Source: UBA4717 sp002404395 (GTDB lineage Bacteria > Bacillota > Clostridia > Oscillospirales > CAG-272). From it: a stretch of DNA of 7,308 bases. The stretch lies in NCBI GenBank assembly GCA_937902275.1, contig CALFNW010000140.1, forward strand, positions 1 through 7,308. The letters run 5' to 3'. The notes under the pieces were generated by a model. The model saw only the letters and a list, made by a program, of their open reading frames with translations. It was not told the origin of the DNA and made no database searches. Of this stretch, positions 1 through 5,166 are shown piece after piece; the stretch's first letter is position 1; the number at the start of each line of letters is the position of its first letter. A program made the position numbers and the translations under genes.

Positions 1-82
1 CACTTTTTCTATCTTTTTCTTGCTTTCGGTCTCACTTCTATTGTAACACTACACGAAGTTTTCTGATTTTTGTAACACATCA

Positions 83-113
83 TTGACAAACCTACAATTC
101 CGGCAGTTACAAT
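83..113 (+). promoter_or_regulatory. Possible rightward promoter, suboptimal spacing
   Basis: TTGACA (83-88) and TACAAT (108-113) are good sigma-A-type hexamers, but the spacer is 19 nt, longer than the usual 17. A transcript would start near 120 and meet the hairpin terminator at 132-181 almost at once, giving an RNA of about 60 nt. No gene lies downstream in this direction, so it may be chance or belong to a very short RNA. The first 200 bases contain no convincing coding region. Confidence 0.25.
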
Positions 114-131
114 CGAATTTTTTATATACAA

Positions 132-181
132 ATACCGCAGCATGGTTTTACAGACTCAAAACCTCACTGCGGCATTTTTTA
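132..181. terminator. Hairpin terminator downstream of the fusion gene
   Basis: CCGCAG (135-140) pairs with CTGCGG (167-172). After a 3/3 internal loop, GGTTTT (144-149) pairs with AAAACC (158-163) around an 8-nt loop. On the plus strand the stem is followed by CATTTTTT, a proper U-tract. On the minus strand the stem gains a G-U and two A-U pairs and is followed by a weaker U-rich stretch. It lies about 20 bases past the stop codon of the leftward 474-residue gene, so it probably ends that transcript and also blocks rightward transcription. Confidence 0.7.
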
Positions 182-201
182 TAAATTGAATTACTTTGTG
201 T

Positions 202-1626
202 TTATCTGACCCTGATCTTTGCTTTGACAAGCTCGCCGCTTCCGATTTTTGCGGCTTCCCTTACCGCTGCTCCGCGCATAATGACCGAGGCGCAGTCGCA
301 GCTGGCAAAATCACCGACCGTCGCATCTGCTCCGATCATGCATTCAGATGATATTATCGCAAAGCTTCCTATCTCCGTTCTCGCTCCTATATTTGCGTCA
401 GACATGATTACACTGCCGCTTCCGATCCTGACATTTTTGGAGATCGTCGCATTCGGACTGATCAAATGCGGAATAATATAACCGATGTCAAGTACAAGCC
501 CGGCAAGCTTGCGTCTGAGTGAATTGTCGTCGATGGCAATAAAACACATCGGATATTCAAAGATCAACTCCTTGCAAAGCGAAATCTTACCTAACACTTT
601 ATCGCCTTCAAGCTTATCATCAACAAAGTTTATTTTCTCAAATATGCCGAGCTTTTCCGCAAGCTCACAGACTTCCCTGCCGTATTTGCCTGCACCGACT
701 ATAAGCAAATTCATTTCCCGAGTTTGACGCTCTTTGTTTATTATATCATTGACTGCACGATTGAATGCCGAATATTGATCATCGGTTTCACGCTCTGACA
801 TATGCTCGATCAAACAGGGATTTTTGCGAATATATTTTCCGAATTTTTTTACAATATAATTTTTTTCTTTTCCGGTCTGTTCCGCAACCGTCTCAGCGTT
901 TATTCCGTATTCAAGCGCACGTCTGATAAACGTCGCCTGAAGCGATTCGGGAATCAGCTTGTAATTAAATCCGTTATCCTTGAGTTCGCGACGGCAAATG
1001 TTCATTGCCGCTCTCACGCTCTCCGTGCGCCCGACCGCGCCGGTAAATATGTATACGTCACGCATTAGTATATCGTTATTCTCCGACAACAATTGCTTCA
1101 GAGGCGATAAAAGCTGAAGCGTGCGCGCCGTGCACATATTGATCGTCGGTTCTTTGTTCTTATGATCGTTGCGATCGCTCAAAAATCTCGTAACGGTAAT
1201 TCTTGAATCTTTCAGATCCACATCCGAATATTTTAACACACAGGCTTCGGCAAAAGAAATACCCATGTATAATGAAAATGACAAAACTATTCTGACAGCA
1301 AGCGAACAGCCCTCGACAGCTTTTTCAAACCACGCGACCGTGCCGTCGTCAAGCACCAATGCACTGTTCCCGACTTCGGTGCCGACATCTGCTCGGATAG
1401 ACGGATTGACAGTGGCAAATACCGACTTAGTACGGGTCTCATTTTCTTCGGGGTCCTCACATTTTGCCAGATCATTAAGTACCGCAATTCTTTTTTGCTC
1501 CGCTTCCGCTCTTGTAATACCGTATACCGAACCGTAAATAATAGTACCGTCAGCCTTTCTGCCTTTACGATATCGCGCTTCCCACCTGCCGTCTTCTCTC
1601 AAAAAAATACTCAATCCGACTCTCAA
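202..1626 (-). CDS. Fusion of catalytically degenerate tyrosine recombinase and NeuD/PglD-like acetyltransferase
   Basis: A 474-residue protein starting at TTG, with GGAGGT six bases upstream. Residues 3-50 resemble the arm-type DNA-binding domain of integrases (DGRWEARY, ITRAEAE). Residues 51-90 are a short linker where integrases usually carry a core-binding domain. Residues 90-270 follow the recombinase catalytic fold, but the key positions are changed: Arg I is Ser124 (MGISFAE), the HxxR box is Glu227/Gln230 (ESLQ), the second His is Lys253, and the nucleophilic Tyr position is Gly263 (nearest Tyr265). After a polar linker, residues 305-474 start like NeuD/PglD sugar acetyltransferases (MNLLIVGAGKYGRE, Rossmann) and continue as hexapeptide beta-helix coils (ISPNATISKNVRIGSGSVIM). 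The His expected in the EHECVIG-type motif is Ala433, and the C-terminal coils are fewer than usual. DNA cleavage and acetyl transfer both look lost. A DNA-binding regulator or scaffold is an inference. The domain calls are firm; the function is unknown. Confidence 0.88.
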   Translation of the reverse strand: MRVGLSIFLREDGRWEARYRKGRKADGTIIYGSVYGITRAEAEQKRIAVLNDLAKCEDPEENETRTKSVFATVNPSIRADVGTEVGNSALVLDDGTVAWFEKAVEGCSLAVRIVLSFSLYMGISFAEACVLKYSDVDLKDSRITVTRFLSDRNDHKNKEPTINMCTARTLQLLSPLKQLLSENNDILMRDVYIFTGAVGRTESVRAAMNICRRELKDNGFNYKLIPESLQATFIRRALEYGINAETVAEQTGKEKNYIVKKFGKYIRKNPCLIEHMSERETDDQYSAFNRAVNDIINKERQTREMNLLIVGAGKYGREVCELAEKLGIFEKINFVDDKLEGDKVLGKISLCKELIFEYPMCFIAIDDNSLRRKLAGLVLDIGYIIPHLISPNATISKNVRIGSGSVIMSDANIGARTEIGSFAIISSECMIGADATVGDFASCDCASVIMRGAAVREAAKIGSGELVKAKIRVR

Positions 1627-1632
1627 AGCAAT

Positions 1633-1638
1633 ACCTCC
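1633..1638 (-). promoter_or_regulatory. Ribosome binding site fixing a TTG start
   Basis: On the minus strand GGAGGT lies six bases before TTG at 1626-1624. No ATG in the same frame fits the integrase-type N-terminus that follows, so this site supports the TTG start of the fusion protein. Confidence 0.75.
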
Positions 1639-1656
1639 GAATGAAATTCATGATAT

Positions 1657-1681
1657 GTAATGAAGTATCGAACTTCATTAT
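1657..1681 (+). repeat. Left inverted repeat of the invertible segment (recombination site)
   Basis: This 25-base sequence is the exact reverse complement of 3229-3253. Within it, arms TAATGAAGT and ACTTCATTA (9 bp, perfect inverted copies) surround a 5-base core, ATCGA. This is the architecture of a tyrosine-recombinase crossover site: two inverted arms around a short asymmetric core. It lies 30 bases upstream of the TTG start of the fusion gene, between that gene and the 3' end of the recombinase gene. Confidence 0.88.
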
Positions 1682-1752
1682 TGCATTGAGAAAAATCGCA
1701 TGAATATGTTGTGAGAGCGCGGTCTCCGCATCAAGTTTAACGCCGAAAATTT

Positions 1753-2892
1753 TTATGACAAATTAGATGTCACACCGAGCATATCCGACTTTTCAAATAA
1801 CAGTTCCATCTGCTTACGTTTTTGTTCAAGTGACGGATGAACATAGCAACGCAAAGTCGTTGATATATCTGCATGACCGAGGATCTCCGAAAGCGATTTT
1901 GCATCAAATCCGACTTCAACGCAACGTGTGGCGAAAGTGTGGCGCAGCGCATGAAAAGTATATCTGAAAAATCCGTTTTTCTTAAGAAAACGCTCATATT
2001 TCATATACACAGTATGCGGTTCGCTGTTCTTCAGCGTCCCGGTTATTATATAACATTCCGGATCATCACGAAATCCGTTCAAATACTCGATAATGCGATC
2101 GGTAAGCGGTATCATTCGTCTGGATTTCTCAGTTTTGGGTTCCCCGATCACAATTTTGGTTTTATTTTCCGATTCGGGAGACAGATCGGAAATACGCTCG
2201 ACTGTGCGTTTTATTGATATCGTTTTATGTTCGAAATCAATATCAGACCATTTCAGTCCGCAAAGCTCGCCAATGCGTATCCCGGTATACAATGCAAGCA
2301 ATATTCCAAGCGATACACGATCTGTTTGTGTCCATAAAATCTTATTGAGTCTGGCAAAATCATCGTTTTCAACCGTTTTAACGGTAAGTGCGGATTTTTT
2401 CGGCCGTCTTAAATATTTGGTATCAAGTGAAAATACGCCTTTATAATTTCCATACTCAAGTATTTGACTCAACACCGAAACAATGTCCGACACGGTTTTA
2501 GCGGAAAGCTTGCCGCCGTTTTTTCCGCCGTTTGCCTCAAGTTCTTCAATTATAGTATTTACGCCTTCTAATGTCAGCGATCTGAAAGCATATTTCGATA
2601 TAGCGGGCAACAGATTTTTCTTTACTATGCGATAGTATCTTGTATAAGTTGATTCTTTTACTCTCAACCGACGAAACGATAACCATTCAACAGCAATGGT
2701 TTCAAAACTGTACTTATTCACCGATTTTGTTACTTCATCGTAACGACGCGGTATGTGATCAACTTGTTCGACAGTCCTTTTTGCGGTATTGAAGTAAGAT
2801 TTTGATTTAATTAACCTGCCGTCAACACCTGATCTATCGGTAAGTTTTTTCACTTTTTTCAACGTACTGTTTGCTTTTCCGCTTCTTATCAT
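1753..2892 (-). CDS. Tyrosine recombinase/integrase, intact catalytic set; probable invertase of the flanking repeats
   Basis: About 379 residues (numbering from the second ATG). It is a cytosolic DNA strand-exchange enzyme. Residues 1-60 are a basic N-terminal region without an obvious arm-binding motif. Residues about 60-160 match a SAM-like core-binding domain (FETIAVEWLSFRR, ESTYTRYYRI). Residues about 170-365 form the catalytic domain with every key residue: Arg206 in TGIRIGEL, Lys253 in EPKTEKSRR, His314 and Arg317 in HALRH, His340 in GHADIST, and nucleophile Tyr350 in LRCYVH. The second ATG is preferred over the one 12 bases upstream because GGAGG lies five bases before it and overlaps the first ATG. 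The gene sits between two perfect inverted core-type sites, so site-specific inversion of its own segment is the most likely job. An integrase of a larger element is less likely because no direct-repeat att pair or other mobile-element genes are seen. No clear terminator separates it from the fusion gene downstream. Confidence 0.93.
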   Translation of the reverse strand: MIRSGKANSTLKKVKKLTDRSGVDGRLIKSKSYFNTAKRTVEQVDHIPRRYDEVTKSVNKYSFETIAVEWLSFRRLRVKESTYTRYYRIVKKNLLPAISKYAFRSLTLEGVNTIIEELEANGGKNGGKLSAKTVSDIVSVLSQILEYGNYKGVFSLDTKYLRRPKKSALTVKTVENDDFARLNKILWTQTDRVSLGILLALYTGIRIGELCGLKWSDIDFEHKTISIKRTVERISDLSPESENKTKIVIGEPKTEKSRRMIPLTDRIIEYLNGFRDDPECYIITGTLKNSEPHTVYMKYERFLKKNGFFRYTFHALRHTFATRCVEVGFDAKSLSEILGHADISTTLRCYVHPSLEQKRKQMELLFEKSDMLGVTSNLS

Positions 2893-2897
2893 CACAA

Positions 2898-2902
2898 CCT
2901 CC
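2898..2902 (-). promoter_or_regulatory. Ribosome binding site selecting the second ATG of the recombinase
   Basis: The minus strand reads ATGGAGGTTGTGATG. GGAGG is part of the first ATG codon context and sits five bases before the second ATG (2892-2890), which is therefore the better start. Confidence 0.7.
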
Positions 2903-2905
2903 ATT

Positions 2906-2918
2906 CCGGCGAAGCCGG
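2906..2918 (-). promoter_or_regulatory. Small GC-rich hairpin in the recombinase leader
   Basis: On the minus strand CCGGCTTCGCCGG folds into a five-pair stem with a UUC loop, three bases before the ATGGAGG start region. With the candidate promoter at 2925-2954 it would form the extreme 5' end of the mRNA, where it could stabilise the message or tune translation. Confidence 0.5.
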
Positions 2919-2924
2919 TACAAT

Positions 2925-2954
2925 ATTATTGACTATACGGTTATAGCCTTTCAA
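2925..2954 (-). promoter_or_regulatory. Candidate promoter of the recombinase gene
   Basis: On the minus strand TTGAAA (2954-2949) and AATAAT (2930-2925) are each one base from consensus, with an 18-nt spacer. The start point would be near 2918, at the leader hairpin. It is weaker than the outward promoter at 3159-3187, as expected for a recombinase kept at a low level. It lies inside the invertible segment and would travel with the gene. Confidence 0.4.
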
Positions 2955-3144
2955 AGGGTATGTAACAGCCGATATTTTGGCGATTTTTTCAATGCTGAAA
3001 CATAGTACTGTCGGGTAAGGCGAAAATACAAGCTGAGTTTATCAAAACTTAATAACAAATCCAGCGATACAATCGAAAACAAACGAATATTAAATCAGAT
3101 CGCCGGGTTCTACATAATCCCAACAAAGCCAAATCATCTAATAG

Positions 3145-3153
3145 TGTTATAAT
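3145..3153 (+). promoter_or_regulatory. Extended -10 element, possible second outward promoter
   Basis: TGTTATAAT is a perfect extended -10 box (TGnTATAAT). No good -35 lies 17 bases upstream. It points rightward like the main promoter just downstream, so it may reinforce transcription out of the invertible segment. Confidence 0.35.
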
Positions 3154-3158
3154 GCTTC

Positions 3159-3187
3159 TTGACTTTACCGAATTCATATGGTATTAT
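3159..3187 (+). promoter_or_regulatory. Strong outward-facing promoter inside the invertible segment
   Basis: TTGACT (3159-3164), a 17-nt spacer and TATTAT (3182-3187) make a near-consensus sigma-A-type promoter with a start point near 3194. It points rightward, away from the recombinase gene and across the right inverted repeat. As shown, no gene follows, only the terminator at 3285-3335. After inversion it would face the 474-residue fusion gene with a leader of about 90 nt. This is the arrangement of a phase-variable promoter in its off position. Confidence 0.75.
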
Positions 3188-3228
3188 AGAATTAAGCTCA
3201 TAGTTTAAACAACAGAAGCAGATGAGAG

Positions 3229-3253
3229 ATAATGAAGTTCGATACTTCATTAC
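3229..3253 (-). repeat. Right inverted repeat of the invertible segment (recombination site)
   Basis: Exact reverse complement of 1657-1681 over 25 bases; identity stops at both edges. Arms TAATGAAGT and ACTTCATTA surround core TCGAT, the opposite orientation of the left core ATCGA, so recombination between the pair should invert the intervening DNA, not delete it. It lies about 35 bases downstream of the outward promoter's predicted start point. Confidence 0.88.
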
Positions 3254-3284
3254 CTGAACTTATCTTGCAGATATCTTAAAAACA

Positions 3285-3335
3285 AAAAAGAGCTTTTCGG
3301 TTGACCCCGTGCGGGATCTCCGAAAAGCTCTTTTT
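3285..3335. terminator. Strong bidirectional intrinsic terminator
   Basis: A perfect 16-bp stem (3285-3300 with 3320-3335: AAAAAGAGCTTTTCGG and its complement) carries an inner CCC/GGG stem in the 19-nt loop. It has A-runs on the left and T-runs on the right, so it works in both directions. It ends leftward transcription from the epimerase gene about 100 bases after its stop, and it catches rightward transcription from the promoter at 3159-3187 or, after inversion, from the recombinase gene. It insulates the switch from the sugar-gene block. Confidence 0.9.
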
Positions 3336-3433
3336 CATTCTCATCATAAATCATGTGAGGGCATTCATCAGTCGTATTCAAATTTTAAACCGACATAGCT
3401 CACACTCTCGACATAGATATTCACCATAGCGAA

Positions 3434-4303
3434 TTATTTAAACGACAACTCAAAAGACAGTTCTTTTTTCGACCCGGGAATAATTCTGAACATATCATTT
3501 TTCAGGTTCATATCATCATATTCGCCGTCATATGCAGGCAATCCGCACCAAGGCTCGATGCAAACATACGGTGCCGCAGTGTGAGGCTTGTGCCAGATAC
3601 CGAGATAGGGCATATCCGAATATTTCAGCGATACCTCGCGACTGCTCTTTGCCGATCTCAAGGTAACTTCATCCGCCATGCGCGCCATAAAAATTGCATC
3701 GTTATCAAACAGCGTATGCTCAAGTCTGAGTATTTTGCCGTTTTCAAGCGGAAGTGCTTCGCGCTTTCCCGTATTCAGGCAACTGTCCGAAAGCAATACT
3801 CGGTCGGGACTGCATTCTTCGGAAAACTCAATGTACCAATCCGAAAACGATCCGCAATCAAGCGGAACATTAAATCCGGGATGTGCGCCAAAGGTTGCCG
3901 GCATTACCGAATTTCCGAGATTTTTGATCTCAGCCTGAGTTATTATTCGATTTCCAACAAGTTTGTATCTGATAAAAAGCTCAAAGTCAAACGGATACTG
4001 AGCTTTGGTTTCGGGCGTTGAGGTCAGCACAAATTCAGAGCAATTGCTTTCAAGCACAAGCGGTTCAAATTTCATGCGGCGGGCAAAACCATGTAAATTC
4101 ATATCATAAATTTTGCCGTCAAGTTTATACTTTCCTTCAAAAAGGCGTCCGCATATCGGGAACATAAACGGTGCGTGATCTGCCCAAAACTGCGGATCTC
4201 CTTGCCATATATACTCACAGTCACTGCGCTTGACCGATACGATCTCCGCCCCTGTATCGCTGACGGTAACTATCAATTCTCCATTATCCATTATATGTAT
4301 CAT
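3434..4303 (-). CDS. Aldose 1-epimerase family protein (LacX-like)
   Basis: A 289-residue cytosolic protein of the galactose-mutarotase superfamily, close in length to LacX proteins. Family members interconvert alpha and beta anomers of aldoses. Visible motifs: GRL near 52-54, HGFAR with His71, GAHPGF with the second conserved His at 141, and CIEPWCG with Glu250 as the probable catalytic base. These correspond to the His/His/Glu set of mutarotases, so the enzyme looks active. The start is the first ATG, with GGGAGG five bases upstream. A short hairpin abuts that ribosome binding site. No convincing promoter is seen in the 107-base gap to the upstream hydrolase gene (a weak TTTACC-16-AATAAT pair exists), so co-transcription is plausible. 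The exact sugar cannot be told; LacX-type proteins are often of unknown specificity. Confidence 0.88.
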   Translation of the reverse strand: MIHIMDNGELIVTVSDTGAEIVSVKRSDCEYIWQGDPQFWADHAPFMFPICGRLFEGKYKLDGKIYDMNLHGFARRMKFEPLVLESNCSEFVLTSTPETKAQYPFDFELFIRYKLVGNRIITQAEIKNLGNSVMPATFGAHPGFNVPLDCGSFSDWYIEFSEECSPDRVLLSDSCLNTGKREALPLENGKILRLEHTLFDNDAIFMARMADEVTLRSAKSSREVSLKYSDMPYLGIWHKPHTAAPYVCIEPWCGLPAYDGEYDDMNLKNDMFRIIPGSKKELSFELSFK

Positions 4304-4314
4304 AAAAACCTCCC

Positions 4315-4330
4315 GACCGTTTTAACGGTC
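4315..4330 (-). promoter_or_regulatory. Hairpin abutting the epimerase ribosome binding site
   Basis: On the minus strand GACCGTTAAAACGGTC has 7-bp perfect arms around AA and is followed directly by GGGAGG (4314-4309). It could be a translational control element or an RNA-processing end in the hydrolase-epimerase message. It lacks an adjoining U-tract, so it is not a standard terminator. Confidence 0.45.
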
Positions 4331-4410
4331 AAAAATCAGTTTATGCAATGTTCATAAAAAAACAAAGCAATTATTGTCCGCATCCAAACACGGTAAAGAT
4401 ATAAATGAAT

Positions 4411-5088
4411 TCATCCGTAAATCACACTGTCATTATATTTTTCATGCAAGCTTTCAGTGGTGTTATTATTAGTTTTTTCAAGTAGCCACTCAAAAACCGC
4501 CTTGTTTGAATATGTATCGGTCCATGCATCATGACCGTTCTGCGGATATAACGTAAGCTTTGCCGAACCGCCTCTTGAATTCACCGCTTCGACCATTTTC
4601 TTTGATTCTTCCGGGAAAACTACATCATCTTTGGCTCCGTGAAATGCCCAAACCGGAACATTCTTCAATCTTCCGGCATTCCAATACATTCCGCCGCCGC
4701 AAATCGGTACAATAGCGGCAAAAAGTTCAGGCATACTCATCGCAAGCTGCCATGTACCGTATCCGCCCATGCTCGCTCCGATGATATAAACCTTTGAAGA
4801 ATCACAATACTCAAGCGACACTAACCTCTTTGCAAGCAACTCCAAGCTTTCAAAGAGATCAAACCAGGTATCGGCACCGCATTGCGGTGCTGCCGTAATA
4901 TATGAAAACTCTTCAAAATTATCAGTTATTTTGAAAAAAGGATGACTGAGAAGCAACTCAATGTTATTACCCCGTGTACCGGCACCGTGAAGAAATATTA
5001 ACAATGGATACTTTTTGTTTGGATCAAAACCCCGTGGATAACGCATGACATATTTCAGATCACGGAATTGCTCGACCTTTTTTTCCAT
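4411..5088 (-). CDS. Alpha/beta hydrolase, prolyl-oligopeptidase/esterase-like
   Basis: About 225 residues (numbering from the second ATG), a single alpha/beta-hydrolase domain without signal peptide or membrane segment. FLHGAG (about 32-37) is the oxyanion-hole strand, GASMGG contains nucleophile Ser106, HGAKDD provides the probable acid Asp154, and NGHDAW carries His186. All three triad members are in the right order and spacing. Small enzymes of this type cleave esters such as acetylated or feruloylated sugars, or short acyl esters. The substrate is not readable here, but the adjacent sugar epimerase gene would suit carbohydrate esters (inference). The second ATG is chosen because GGAG lies six bases before it and overlaps the first ATG. 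It follows the nucleotidyltransferase-like gene by 78 bases with no clear promoter between. Confidence 0.85.
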   Translation of the reverse strand: MEKKVEQFRDLKYVMRYPRGFDPNKKYPLLIFLHGAGTRGNNIELLLSHPFFKITDNFEEFSYITAAPQCGADTWFDLFESLELLAKRLVSLEYCDSSKVYIIGASMGGYGTWQLAMSMPELFAAIVPICGGGMYWNAGRLKNVPVWAFHGAKDDVVFPEESKKMVEAVNSRGGSAKLTLYPQNGHDAWTDTYSNKAVFEWLLEKTNNNTTESLHEKYNDSVIYG

Positions 5089-5166
5089 AAGAAACTCCAT
5101 TTTCGGTAATAGTTACAGCCTAACCGACTTTGAAAACAAATATTGATTCGAACAAAGATAAAACAC

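Larger units (their letters stand above)
1657..3253. other. Predicted invertible DNA segment carrying its own recombinase and an outward promoter
   Basis: Perfect 25-bp inverted repeats bound this segment, with a core-to-core distance of about 1,572 bases. Inside are an intact tyrosine recombinase gene (leftward) and a consensus promoter near the right end pointing outward. Crossover between the repeats would map position p to about 4910-p: the promoter hexamers would move to about 1746-1751 and 1723-1728, facing the fusion gene, while the recombinase would run rightward into the terminator at 3285-3335. The layout resembles hin in the Salmonella H segment and tyrosine-recombinase promoter switches of the fim/Mpi kind. 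Structure is seen; actual inversion is inferred. Confidence 0.8.

Noticed and set aside
712..714. Independent start of a separate NeuD-like gene at Met305
   Set aside because: Upstream there is only a weak CGGGAA touching the ATG, and the frame is open from the integrase part. A secondary internal start cannot be excluded, but a fusion is the simpler reading.
224..1537. Several plus-strand open frames of 80-122 codons opposite the fusion gene
   Set aside because: They have low-complexity translations, no ribosome binding sites or family resemblance, and lie opposite a well-supported gene.
1681..1752. An intrinsic terminator between the recombinase and fusion genes
   Set aside because: Only a 4-bp GCGG/CCGC stem is present, with no adjacent U-tract.
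1767..2446. Plus-strand frames opposite the recombinase gene
   Set aside because: They are antisense shadows of conserved catalytic-domain codons without start signals or recognisable protein features.
1657..3253. Reading the repeats as attL/attR of an integrated element or as ends of an insertion sequence
   Set aside because: The cores are in inverted, not direct, orientation; no flanking target duplication is seen; and the 1.6-kb segment carries only the recombinase and promoters, with no excision, replication or transfer genes.
4404..4413. ATGAATTCAT palindrome near the hydrolase stop, resembling the switch half-sites
   Set aside because: It lacks the core and outer arm bases of the crossover sites and is a common AT-rich palindrome.
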